From Campylobacteraceae bacterium (lineage in GTDB: Bacteria; Campylobacterota; Campylobacteria; Campylobacterales; Campylobacteraceae), in contig JAISGD010000022.1 in assembly GCA_031263195.1 (NCBI GenBank), positions 62,001 to 126,000 of the forward strand: a DNA stretch of 64,000 nt. The letters run 5' to 3'. A program made the translations under genes and the position numbers. This document shows positions 1 to 8,841 of the stretch, one piece after another (within the stretch, counting starts at the first letter, position 1; every line of letters starts with the position of its first letter). The notes beneath the pieces were generated by a model, which had not been told where the DNA came from, searched no databases, and was given only the letters and a program-made list of their open reading frames with translations.

Positions 1-1
1 T

Positions 2-274
2 TTAAGAGCTGCAAAGGTGGATGGATATAGTATGATACCAATACTTATGCCTGACAGTATCGTTATTTTTGACACACATAAAAATGTTTTTGCAGGAGAT
101 GGGCTATATGTCCTTATTTGGCGTAATGTTATGATGGTCAAGATTTTACAACTCACAAATAAAGGACAGTTGTTAATATTGTCAAAAAATCAAGATTATC
201 AAAGTTGGGAAATAGATCCTGACGACCAAAGCGTATTCAAAATTTTAGGTAAGGTTGTAAAAACAATAATATAA
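2..274 (+). CDS. LexA/S24-type repressor C-terminal domain (5' truncated by window edge)
   Basis: The reading frame is already open at base 2 (LRAAKVDGYSM...), so the GTG at 17 is probably internal and the gene begins outside the window. The motif KVDGYSMIP fits the S24/LexA nucleophile box (usually V.GDSM.P), and VMMVKILQL supplies a candidate catalytic lysine about 25 residues later. The family consists of phage-type and SOS-type repressors: an N-terminal helix-turn-helix followed by this self-cleaving peptidase fold. Only the fold's C-terminal half is visible, so its target is unknown. The usual GDSM is GYSM here, a small deviation. Confidence 0.7.
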   Translation, partial: LRAAKVDGYSMIPILMPDSIVIFDTHKNVFAGDGLYVLIWRNVMMVKILQLTNKGQLLILSKNQDYQSWEIDPDDQSVFKILGKVVKTII

Positions 275-308
275 AAATATACTACTACATTAATTAAATA
301 TTTTGTAT

Positions 309-314
309 TATAAT
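309..314 (+). promoter_or_regulatory. Candidate -10 box (TATAAT) for the lipoprotein gene at 338
   Basis: A perfect TATAAT preceded by T-rich sequence (TTTTGTAT) lies 24 bases before the ATG, and an AAAAGGGGG ribosome-binding site follows. There is no clear -35 box, which is common in Campylobacterota. Inferred from consensus only. Confidence 0.45.
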
Positions 315-337
315 AAGCATTTAAAAAGGGGGTAAAA

Positions 338-1021
338 ATGAAAAAGTTTCAGACTGTATTGTTTGCTTGCTTATTTATATTGTTTGTTGGTTGCGGTGGT
401 GGTGGAAGCGATGAGGGTGACAATGGCGGAGGCAACAACCTTAATAGTGGTTTCCCAACGCTTGACAATGTATTCCCTGCGTTTAATCACGCCAACCAAA
501 CTTGGATTACAAAAAGAATCGGTTATGGTAATGTTACTGCAGACTATATGGAAGAGTACAGAGACCAACTAATGTCACTTGGTTTTGGCTGTGGAGGCGG
601 TAGCCTGACATATATTCAATGTTATAAATTACCTCCGATAGAAGATAATGTAAATCCGTATGCTGTTTTTAATGAAATAAACTCTCAAATCTATGATTTT
701 ACATTGAGGTTAAGCAAAGACATTGATTTTAGTGTCTCTCTATTTAATAGGATATTTCCTGCGGTCAATCTAACACCATTGCTGCATGGTCTCGAAAAAA
801 GATACAGTATTAATATAGCAGCTGATCTTGAAAGCTACATAAACGACATCGGCTTTATACTCAGCTCTACCGAATATTATGCAGGTGGGACATATACTAA
901 AACCTATATCAAGAGAATGAATAGCAATGTATATATTTTTCGCCATACTGCAGATATCTCCTATTCTACTGCATATTGGGAAATATATGACGCCGCTTAC
1001 TATGACGCATACATACGGTAA
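338..1021 (+). CDS. Lipoprotein of unknown function, Gly-rich linker
   Basis: A 227-residue protein with a type II signal peptide: Lys-rich start, hydrophobic core and lipobox FVGC, so Cys19 is the likely lipidated residue. A Gly/Ser/Asp/Asn-rich linker follows (about residues 20-35), then a mixed domain containing FPTLDNVFPAF. A strong RBS (AAGGGGG) and a consensus -10 precede it. The lipoproteins at 54288 and 54967 have the same design (lipobox, Gly/Ser linker, a FP/VFP segment, then ~190 residues), suggesting a paralogous family. No domain is recognised. Probably anchored in the inner or outer membrane facing the periplasm. Confidence 0.75.
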   Translation: MKKFQTVLFACLFILFVGCGGGGSDEGDNGGGNNLNSGFPTLDNVFPAFNHANQTWITKRIGYGNVTADYMEEYRDQLMSLGFGCGGGSLTYIQCYKLPPIEDNVNPYAVFNEINSQIYDFTLRLSKDIDFSVSLFNRIFPAVNLTPLLHGLEKRYSINIAADLESYINDIGFILSSTEYYAGGTYTKTYIKRMNSNVYIFRHTADISYSTAYWEIYDAAYYDAYIR

Positions 1022-1050
1022 TCAAAAATAGACTAAGTTATAACAACTAT

Positions 1051-1074
1051 AGAAAGGAACATTTGTTCCTTTCT
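1051..1074 (+). terminator. Hairpin after the 338 lipoprotein gene
   Basis: AGAAAGGAAC pairs perfectly with GTTCCTTTCT across an ATTT loop, 30 bases after the stop. There is no clean U-run; T-rich direct repeats of the 3' arm follow instead. A Rho-independent terminator is likely but not classical. Confidence 0.55.
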
Positions 1075-1106
1075 AATTCTGTTCCTTTCTAATTCTGTTC
1101 CTTTCT
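1065..1106. repeat. 16-bp direct repeat (GTTCCTTTCTAATTCT), about 2.6 copies
   Basis: GTTCCTTTCTAATTCT occurs at 1065-1080 and 1081-1096, then a partial GTTCCTTTCT copy at 1097-1106. The repeat unit is the 3' arm of the hairpin at 1051-1074, so any copy could pair with the single 5' arm. Confidence 0.8.
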
Positions 1107-1313
1107 CATATTTTACAACTGTTGCGATTCACAGCAAAAAAATCGCGCAAATTACCAAGTATCAAAGCTTTTAAACAACTGATCACAGTAAATTTTAAAA
1201 ACTTGAGAAAGTGACAAAGTAACAGAAACGAGCAGAAACCTTAAACTATCAAACCGCAAAAAATATGCTACTAAAACCCTCACAAACAACGATTTTATCG
1301 CTATTTCATTTGA

Positions 1314-2087
1314 CTAAGTTACAAAATACAAAAGTATCATAATTATTGCATTTCCACACTTTGACGAATTTTTGTTCTCTAGATAAAACTTGCTTTTTGC
1401 TAACTTTTCCGTGTTCTTATCTATATGCTGCGTAACTATAGTTTTATTTGCAGCCGCTTTTATAGACAGAGTACTGTAATTAAACCCTTCCGCTATGGCT
1501 GCTTTATCGCAAGTATCATAAGGGAAAAATACTTTTCTGTACGCTTTATCTGTCAATTTATTGCCGTTTTTATCATAAAGCTTTTTTTTTTCGTCTGCAA
1601 AATTTGCTCTTCTATCGACTATTTTGCCTTCTTTAAGCGTTAGAAGTTCAGAATTAATAAAATCCCCGTTTCTGTTTTGCCAAAATCCAATCAAAACTTC
1701 ACCAAGCTTATAGTGATATATTTTATTAGTATTACTGTTATTAAAATGACATTTATATCGCTGTTCCTCTTTTAATCTTCTAATAGCGGATATTTCATTC
1801 TCTTCCGTTGTAGTATTAAGCATTTTGCAGTATTTGTTTTTCATTACTTGCATGTAGATAACTTGCTGGGTTGATTTTTTATAGTTATCAATGCATGCAT
1901 TGTTATTTTTGCAAATGTAGGCGATATATTGTTTATCTGCTATCCCGCTTCCCGATGAAGCGTAATTACTATGATAAATCTTATAAACGCCGTTTAATTG
2001 TTCTGATTTTAAAGGAATGAATAAATCTTTGGTAGATGCACAGCTTACAAAGTAAAATAGTGCAAAAATCAAAATCAACCCCTTCAT
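1314..2087 (-). CDS. Lipoprotein, truncated paralogue of the 2108-3658 gene
   Basis: ATG at 2087 is chosen over the upstream ATG (2102) because AGGGG lies just before it and the product then begins as a lipoprotein signal peptide (MKGLILIF..., lipobox FVSC). The body matches the first ~240 residues of the neighbour: shared NGVYKIYH near the N-terminus, then LYDKNGNKL and KFYLxNKNSSK in the same order. Immediately after NSSK the similarity stops and a hydrophobic 14-residue tail follows, where the neighbour continues into about 270 more residues. A 10-T run (1582-1591, Lys codons) lies in the coding region. Function unknown; it may be a partial duplicate still expressed or a pseudogene. Confidence 0.7.
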   Translation of the reverse strand: MKGLILIFALFYFVSCASTKDLFIPLKSEQLNGVYKIYHSNYASSGSGIADKQYIAYICKNNNACIDNYKKSTQQVIYMQVMKNKYCKMLNTTTEENEISAIRRLKEEQRYKCHFNNSNTNKIYHYKLGEVLIGFWQNRNGDFINSELLTLKEGKIVDRRANFADEKKKLYDKNGNKLTDKAYRKVFFPYDTCDKAAIAEGFNYSTLSIKAAANKTIVTQHIDKNTEKLAKSKFYLENKNSSKCGNAIIMILLYFVT

Positions 2088-2107
2088 ACAACCCCTAAAC
2101 ATATTTG

Positions 2108-3658
2108 TTAATTAGTGACACACTCTATAATATTGCAAGAGTTTAGCGTTATTTTATCGCAGATGGGAGGAATTATCTCTTTGGCGTTGATATCCATAAC
2201 AACTGTTTTACCTTCAAGTGTATAGGAAAATATACTGTTGTCAAGTGGTTTTAAATTTTTATATGATTTATCAAAAAGCTTATTCCAATTTTTGTCGTAG
2301 AGAATGCCTTCATTGTTGAATGACGCAATGTAGAAATTGTCATAAGCCGTAATATTATCCGCTTTTAAATCCTGCAAAATATTTTTCGAATAATCAAATA
2401 CAACCGCTCTATCTTTTGCATACGCGATAAAAACATTGTCTCTAAAATCAACTTTAGACAAATCTTTCATGACGGGCTTTAAATTTGCATCCAATAATCC
2501 TCTTTTATATATCCCATTCCCGTCTGCGTAAACGATAAATCCTCTGTATGTATTTTCAAAATCATATTTGCTTTGCAAATCCGTCACTATATTGCCGTCA
2601 AAGTCCGCTATGCCTGTTTTTTTATCCTTAAAAAATACAATCTTATCATATTTTGTCATGCTTGATTCGTAGCTTTGCTTTGCCCGATCGGCTTTGAACA
2701 GGACTTTTTTATTGTCAAAATCATACAAAAATGTTTCCAATTCGCTCGTATACGGTTTAATAGCTCTTACGATAAGACGATGATCGTTTATCTTTGCAGC
2801 CCACATTAAATCTATATCGTCAAATATATCTGTGCCATCTTTATCAAATAAGCGGTAGACTTTGATTTTACTTTTATGCTTTCCGGTACCAATAAATTTT
2901 TCACCATACTCCATCATATATCCGAATGGAGCAAAAGCTTTAATCTTGGAAGAGTTTTTGTTGTCCAAATAAAATTTTGTTTGAAGTAGTTTTTCTACTT
3001 CTTTATCCGTTGCATTAACAGTTGGAACTTTTTGGGCTGCGGCTATTGGTAAAATCTCGTATTTAAGCCCATCAACAGCCAATACTTTGCCGCATGTTTT
3101 GGGATAAAAATAGATATTTTGATGTGCTTTGTCTAATAATTTATTGCCGTTTTTATCATAAAGTGCGGTAGCTTTTGTGCTCTCTATCAATTTTCTATTT
3201 GCAACTTTCCCGTTTTGAAGCGTTAAAAACTCCGAATTGATAAAATCGCCGTTTTTGTCTCTTAAAAAGAATAAAAAAGTACCGCCTCTAATATGAGTTA
3301 GCATATCATAAACAAAATGACAGCTTATCGTTTTTTGCCTCTCCAATCTTGCAATTTCCGCCTCTTCATCATCTTCTATCGTACTGTCGAGGATTTTGCA
3401 ATCATTGCCATCCATCATACGTATATATGAAATTGCGCGGGGTGTGTCTTTGTACATTTGCTTACAAGTGTTATTTTCACACCATGCCTCTAAAAGGGCG
3501 TTTAGCGTTTTTTCATCATATTTAAAGTAATTTTGATGATAAATTTTATAAACTCCGTTTGTCTGCTCCGCTTTTATGGGAGTTTTGGGCTGTCCGTAAC
3601 TACCGCATCCAGATAACAAAAATGCTACCGCAATAAAAATTGCCATATTTATTTTCAA
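2108..3658 (-). CDS. Lipoprotein with WG/beta-propeller-like repeats
   Basis: A 516-residue protein with signal peptide and lipobox LSGC (Cys18). The N-terminal ~240 residues are the same domain as in the downstream gene at 1314-2087. The C-terminal half carries repeated ~35-45-residue units of the form 'ffkdkktGiaDfdGni.tdl', 'IYKRGLLDANLKPVMKDL', 'GILYDKNWNKLFDK', resembling WG (KWG) repeats that fold as beta-strand bundles. Transcribed just before its truncated relative with a 20-bp gap. Function unknown; a surface- or periplasm-exposed binding role is plausible. Confidence 0.7.
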   Translation of the reverse strand: MKINMAIFIAVAFLLSGCGSYGQPKTPIKAEQTNGVYKIYHQNYFKYDEKTLNALLEAWCENNTCKQMYKDTPRAISYIRMMDGNDCKILDSTIEDDEEAEIARLERQKTISCHFVYDMLTHIRGGTFLFFLRDKNGDFINSEFLTLQNGKVANRKLIESTKATALYDKNGNKLLDKAHQNIYFYPKTCGKVLAVDGLKYEILPIAAAQKVPTVNATDKEVEKLLQTKFYLDNKNSSKIKAFAPFGYMMEYGEKFIGTGKHKSKIKVYRLFDKDGTDIFDDIDLMWAAKINDHRLIVRAIKPYTSELETFLYDFDNKKVLFKADRAKQSYESSMTKYDKIVFFKDKKTGIADFDGNIVTDLQSKYDFENTYRGFIVYADGNGIYKRGLLDANLKPVMKDLSKVDFRDNVFIAYAKDRAVVFDYSKNILQDLKADNITAYDNFYIASFNNEGILYDKNWNKLFDKSYKNLKPLDNSIFSYTLEGKTVVMDINAKEIIPPICDKITLNSCNIIECVTN

Positions 3659-3683
3659 TATACAATATCCTTCTAGACTGATT

Positions 3684-4991
3684 TTATTCTACTCTTGTAC
3701 TTAATATTTTATTGATACGGTTGCCGTTTACTTCTAAAACTTTAAATTCAAACGGACCGTTTTTTACGATATCACCAACTAAAGGTGGGCGTCCCAATTC
3801 GTTAAAAACCATTCCGCCAAGAGTTAAAACTTCTTCACTGTCTTCAAGTTCAAAATCCAATATCTCGCACACGCTTTCTATATCAATCATGCCGTCAAAC
3901 TCATAAGTATTGTCGTCAATTTTGATAAAATCTTCACTTTTTGTATCATGCTCATCGGATATATCACCCATTATCTCTTCTAAAATATCTTCCATCGTCA
4001 AAAGTCCGGCTGTGCCGCCGAATTCATCTATAACAAGAGCTGTATGAATCTGCTCTTTGTTCATTCGCGACAATATATCTGAAATCGGCATATTTTCGGG
4101 TACAAAGATAATTTTTCTAGTCAATTTGGATAAATCTTTAATGGGACTTTCCGCAAAAACATTCTCTAATAAATCTCTTAAATGTATCATCCCCAAAGGG
4201 TTATCTTTACCATCATCGCAGTAAGGATATCTTGTATGTTTTGTCTCCAGAACGGTTTTTATATTCTCTTCGTACGAGTCTTCCGCATAAAGGCAGACTA
4301 TATCTTTCCGCGGAGTCATCACCTCTTTTGCTACCGTATCGGAAAAATCAACGGCATTTTTGATTATCTCACCCTCTACCGAATCTATAAATCCCGCGTT
4401 TAAACTCTCATTGACGATTATCTTAAGCTCCTCTTCGGAGTGCCCTTGATCATGCTCTCTTGCAGGATTTATACCGATTCGCTTTAGAAAAAACGCCGCC
4501 AAGACATCAAAAAGTTTGATGAACGGATAAAAGATTACCCAAAATAACTGTAAAGGTTTGGCTATAAGCAAGGAAGCTTTTTCGGATTTGGCTATGGCAA
4601 TGGATTTTGGGACAAGTTCACCCATAACCACATGCACTAAAGTTATTAAAGTAAACGCTATAATAAAACTTACCGTATGCACAAGTGCCTGATTTTCAGG
4701 AAAAATTTTGAAAATAGGAGCTTCTATAAGTTTTCCGACTGCAGGTTCCCCTATCCAACCAAGCGCCAAAGACGACAACGTAATACCAAGTTGCGTAGCG
4801 CTTAGATATGTATCGAGAGAATTTGACATTTTAAAAGCAAGTTTTGCATTGTCGTGTCCATTCTTTACCAACTCCTCAAGTCTTGTGCGCCTGACTTTGA
4901 CAATAGCAAACTCCGATAAAACAAAAAAACCGTTAAGAACAACAAGAAATACAGCGATAATCAACATTAAAACCGAGTTAGGTTCGGGCAA
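3684..4991 (-). CDS. CorC/HlyC-family membrane protein (CNNM domain, paired CBS)
   Basis: A 435-residue protein. An N-terminal CNNM/DUF21 domain with about four membrane helices (residues 1-190, including NGFFVLSEFAIVKVRR and ATQLGITLSSLALGWIGEPA) is followed by two CBS motifs (EVMTPRKDIVCL; ALVIDEFGGTAGLLTMEDILEEI) and a C-terminal CorC_HlyC transporter-associated domain (ILTLGGMV-type sequence). The family is linked to Mg2+ or other divalent cation transport, with CBS domains sensing nucleotides; older 'hemolysin' labels are not functional evidence. Complete length and all domains present. Stands alone between lipoproteins and the symporter gene. Confidence 0.85.
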   Translation of the reverse strand: MPEPNSVLMLIIAVFLVVLNGFFVLSEFAIVKVRRTRLEELVKNGHDNAKLAFKMSNSLDTYLSATQLGITLSSLALGWIGEPAVGKLIEAPIFKIFPENQALVHTVSFIIAFTLITLVHVVMGELVPKSIAIAKSEKASLLIAKPLQLFWVIFYPFIKLFDVLAAFFLKRIGINPAREHDQGHSEEELKIIVNESLNAGFIDSVEGEIIKNAVDFSDTVAKEVMTPRKDIVCLYAEDSYEENIKTVLETKHTRYPYCDDGKDNPLGMIHLRDLLENVFAESPIKDLSKLTRKIIFVPENMPISDILSRMNKEQIHTALVIDEFGGTAGLLTMEDILEEIMGDISDEHDTKSEDFIKIDDNTYEFDGMIDIESVCEILDFELEDSEEVLTLGGMVFNELGRPPLVGDIVKNGPFEFKVLEVNGNRINKILSTRVE

Positions 4992-5143
4992 GACAAATCC
5001 TTTGTAAAAGTTAGAAAATTAGAAAAGTTGTATATTAGCATATTTTTGTACAGATTTTATTATAAAACGGTAAAAAGACATGCAATGAGCTTTTTAAAAT
5101 CATATACCGCGTTTTTTCATTATATTCATGGTAACTGTTTTGG

Positions 5144-6511
5144 TTATTCATTCGAATTTTTAAAATACTCTTTTGCCATTTTAAATACTACAGGACTTAA
5201 GAGCAGCAAAGCTATTAAATTTGGTATAGCCATCAAAGCATTGAACAAATCCGACAAAGCCCATACTACTTTAAGTTCGGCTAACGCACCTATCGGCACA
5301 GCCAAAGTGAATATTATCCTAAATACAGCCGCGGCTTTATGTCCGAAAAGATATATGGCGCACCTTTCACCATAGACGCACCAGCCTAAAATTGTGGAGA
5401 AAGCAAACAGCGTCAAACTTATCGTTACAAACCAAGAGCCGAAATTACCGTGCGTGATAGAATTAAACGCCAACGTTGTCAAAGTCGCTGCATTATTATA
5501 ATCACCGTTTACCCACTCGCCGCTAACTAAAATAATAAACGCCGATATAGAACAGACTATGATAGTATCTAAAAATGGATCTACCATACCAAGAAGTCCT
5601 TGCTTTACAGGGTTTTTCACTATCGCGGCAGCATGGGCTATCGGCGCGCTGCCAAGTCCTGCTTCATTTGAAAAAAGTCCGCGCGCTACGCCATATCGTA
5701 TCGCCATAGCTACAGTTGAACCCGCAAATCCACCTACGGCAGCATGTCCATTAAATGCACTGATAAAAATGAGATTGAAAGCAGCCGGAATTTTGTCAAT
5801 GTGCATAATGAGAATAACACCGCCGCAAATAACATAAAACAGAGCCATTATCGGTACAAGCACACCCGCGACGGAACCTATGCGCTTAACGCCGCTTATC
5901 ATCACCGCGCCGCCAAACATTAATAGTATCGTCGCTATAATGGGAGGAGTTAGTAAACCACCTGAAAATTCGACTATATTACCCGTTATGGAGTTGGTTT
6001 GAACCATATTTCCTATACCAAAAGATGCTATCATGCCAAAAATGGCGAAAAGTGTAGCAAGCCATTTCCAATTTGCACCAAGACCATTCTTGATATAATA
6101 CATAGGACCACCTACAAAACTACCGTTTGGAGTTGTTTCGCGATATTTTACCGCTAAAGTTGCTTCGCAAAATTTAGTCGCCATGCCAAAAAGTGCGGTT
6201 ACCCACATCCAAAATATCGCTCCAGGTCCTCCCCACATAATAGCAGTCGCTACTCCTACTATATTACCCGTACCGACAGTTGCCGCTAGAGATGTCATCA
6301 AGGCTCTAAATGGCGATATTTCACCTTCATGTTCGGGATCATGTTTGCGCCCTTTCCACATAGCCGCCAATGCATGAGGAAGTTTTATAAAAGGCATAAA
6401 TTTCAAACCTATCGTTAAAAATATACCAACACCTAAAAGCAACGGTATTAAAAGATATGGCCCCGTAACAAAATTATAAATATTATCCAACAAGATGCCG
6501 ATAGATTCCAT
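5144..6511 (-). CDS. Alanine/glycine:cation symporter (AGCS family)
   Basis: A 455-residue, strongly hydrophobic protein with about 11 membrane segments. AGCS signatures are visible: ATVGTGNIVGVATAI near residue 80, the GGPGAIFWMWVTALFGM stretch, and GLGSAPIAHAAA in the second half. The family imports alanine, glycine or related small amino acids with Na+ or H+ into the cytoplasm. Length is normal. No partner gene is adjacent; the following gene on the other strand starts about 150 bp away. The precise substrate cannot be read from sequence. Confidence 0.9.
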   Translation of the reverse strand: MESIGILLDNIYNFVTGPYLLIPLLLGVGIFLTIGLKFMPFIKLPHALAAMWKGRKHDPEHEGEISPFRALMTSLAATVGTGNIVGVATAIMWGGPGAIFWMWVTALFGMATKFCEATLAVKYRETTPNGSFVGGPMYYIKNGLGANWKWLATLFAIFGMIASFGIGNMVQTNSITGNIVEFSGGLLTPPIIATILLMFGGAVMISGVKRIGSVAGVLVPIMALFYVICGGVILIMHIDKIPAAFNLIFISAFNGHAAVGGFAGSTVAMAIRYGVARGLFSNEAGLGSAPIAHAAAIVKNPVKQGLLGMVDPFLDTIIVCSISAFIILVSGEWVNGDYNNAATLTTLAFNSITHGNFGSWFVTISLTLFAFSTILGWCVYGERCAIYLFGHKAAAVFRIIFTLAVPIGALAELKVVWALSDLFNALMAIPNLIALLLLSPVVFKMAKEYFKNSNE

Positions 6512-6661
6512 TTTATACCTTTTGAGAAAAATAATAGCATATTGTAGCGTAAAGCAAGAGTGAAGACAAAAAATCGATTTTTAAGTAATTGCAAATTTTT
6601 GTAGCGGTTTGGCAATAATTTTAATGCAAAATTGTGAAATGAAAATTTTGAGGAGTAAGCT

Positions 6662-8492
6662 ATGATAAATATCAAAACGGTAATAGCAGCTAACTGTCTA
6701 TTGTTTAGTATGATCGCATTTGCAGATACGATATATCCTATAGACAGAGCATTTATACTTGAAGGCGGTAGATTTGATTTTAAAGTTGAATTTGACAATA
6801 AGCTCAAAGAGAATGATTATAAAATTATGATAAACGGCAAAAATTACCAAGATGTATTTAATAAAAAAGGAGAGTTTATAGCTAATGAAGATGCTCTAGG
6901 AGCATCATCTTTGGTAGTGAAAGATGTATTTATAAATAAGGCGGGGAGTTATACCGTCCAAGTTACCAGAAAAGATAAAACAAGCGAAGTTAATTGGAAC
7001 GTTTACGCGCCAACCTCAACAACTAAAGCTAAAAATGTGATACTGTTTGTCGGTGACGGACTTTCCGTAGCGCACCGCACGGGTGCCAGAATTCTATCAA
7101 AAGGGATTAACGAAGGCAAAGCCAACGGATATCTAAATACGGACGATTTCCCACATATGGCGTTCATCGGCACTTCCGGTACAGACTCTATAGCTACAGA
7201 CAGCGCGAACTCCATGAGTGCATATATGACCGGACACAAATCGGGCGTAAACGCTATGGGCGTTTACGTGAGCAGAGCGAAGGATTCGTTAAATCATCCG
7301 AAACAGGAAACTTTGGGCGAGTTGATTCGTCGCACATCAGACAAGTCTTTCGGCATAGTAAGTGACGCGGAACTTGAGGATGCCACGCCTGCCGCTGTTG
7401 TCGCTCATACAAGAAGAAGAGCGGATAAAGATAAAATAGTCGATATGTTTTACAATGTCAAGCCCGATGTTATGCTTGGCGGCGGTTCGGCTTATTTTTT
7501 ACCAAAATCAGTACCTGGTTCTAAGCGTAAAGACGATATTGACTATATAGCAAAATTCAAGCAAGACGGATATGTTTTGGCAACAGATGCCACAACGCTA
7601 CAAGAGATGAAGAGTAAAAGCGATAAACTCCTGGGTCTGTTTCATCTTAGCAATATGGACGGGGTACTGGATAGAAAATTTTTGAAAAATGACGTTACAA
7701 AAAAATTCCCGAATCAACCCGATTTGACTGAAATGACTTCAGCTGCTTTAGAGGTATTGTCTAAAAACGAAAACGGATTTTTCTTGATGGTTGAAGGGCG
7801 CGCTTATAGACAAAGCCTCTCATCCGTTAGATTGGGATAGAGCGTTGTATGATACTATAATGTTCGATAAATGTGTCGGCATTGCTAAAGAGTTTGCCAA
7901 AACCCACCCCGATACGCTGATAATAGTAACGGGGGATCACACGCACGGTATCTCTATCATAGGAACGATTGACGATGATAAAAAGGGTGAAATGCGTGAA
8001 AAAGTCGGGGTTTACGCTGAAGCAGGATTTCCAAATTATCAAGATCAAGATAAAGACGGATATCCTGATACACCTGACGTTTCAAAAAGATTGGCTGTTT
8101 TTGCAAACAATTTTCCTGATTATTATGAAACCTTCAGACCAAAACTTGACGCACAATTCGTACCTGCCGTTCAAAATGAGAAAGGCGCATACATAGCAAA
8201 TGAAGCGTATAAAAATGTCAAAGGAGCTGTGCCTAGAATCGGCAATATTCCTAAAAACACCGATACTGGCGTATACTCTGTTGATGATATGATCGTGCAA
8301 GCATATGGTCCTGGCAGCGACACGATAAGAGGCTATATGGACAATACTCAGCTTTTTAGAGTTATCGTTGATGCGATGGCACTTGGAAAGGTTAAAAATA
8401 AGTTCTTTAAAAAAAGGGTCTTTTGTAAAGCCTGTTTTAATTTTATTGCTATTGAGCATACACGGTGGTACGCAAGAGAGACTTGGTTTTGA
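6662..8492 (+). pseudogene. Alkaline phosphatase (PhoA type), frameshifted
   Basis: The first frame (6662-7840) gives a signal peptide (cleavage near AFA-DT), the metal-site motif ILFVGDGLSVAHR (usually GDGMG) and the nucleophile region TDSANSMSAYMTGHKSG. It leaves frame at the GGG run 7796-7798, where EGRAYRQS replaces the expected EGALIDKASH. The conserved remainder, with IVTGDHTHG (metal-binding His) and GSDTIRGYMDNT, continues in the +1 frame from 7791. Removing one G restores a single ~580-residue enzyme. The second frame has no natural stop after DAMALGKVK and overruns the next gene to 8492. Periplasmic phosphate-monoester hydrolysis is the family role. Sequencing error or true inactivation cannot be separated here. 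Confidence 0.8.
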
Positions 8493-8841
8493 CGAATTAT
8501 ATGAAAATACGGGGGTATTGGGACTTAGTTTCTCACAAAAGGTTAAATCGCTTTCGGGCAAAAAAGTTATTATAGATGTATTTATGGCACCGCCTTTAAA
8601 AGCTGAGGCTAACTTTTTCGTACTTACAAAAGCACCTATGGCTTTGTGTCCTTTTTGTTCGTCGGATACGGATTGGTCAATGGATATATTAGTAATTTAT
8701 CTCAAAAAACGCCAAATCTTTGTCCAGCACAACGCTATTATTCAAGTAAAAGGGATATTAGAGTACGGCTCATGGACAGATAATAAAAGTGGTTTTGTAA
8801 GTTTATTGCGCTTGAGGGATGCGATATTTGAGACAAAATGA
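8368..8841 (+). CDS. Small exported protein of ABC-exporter cassette (CPFC motif), start uncertain
   Basis: Only part of this frame is likely translated: the conserved protein appears to start near 8416, where FVKPVLILLLLSIHGG forms a signal peptide but no ATG/GTG/TTG lies at the expected place in frame. The mature part reads GLSFSQKVKSLSGKKVIIDVFMAPPLK...PFCSSD...LEYGSWTDNKSGFVSLLRL, a ~120-residue domain resembling DUF3299-type OB-fold-like periplasmic proteins; this family placement is tentative. It overlaps the next gene's start by 4 bp (ATGA), so translation is coupled to the ABC ATPase. Its missing start codon suggests a lesion. Likely works with the adjacent exporter. Confidence 0.55.
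   Translation: MMRWHLERLKISSLKKGSFVKPVLILLLLSIHGGTQERLGFDELYENTGVLGLSFSQKVKSLSGKKVIIDVFMAPPLKAEANFFVLTKAPMALCPFCSSDTDWSMDILVIYLKKRQIFVQHNAIIQVKGILEYGSWTDNKSGFVSLLRLRDAIFETK

Noticed and set aside
1097-1313. Insertion-sequence remnant after the 338 lipoprotein
   Set aside because: No inverted terminal repeats or transposase fragments; only the short tandem repeat.
8082-8561. 159-codon minus-strand frame
   Set aside because: Antisense to the phosphatase and the exported protein, no RBS, no domain character.
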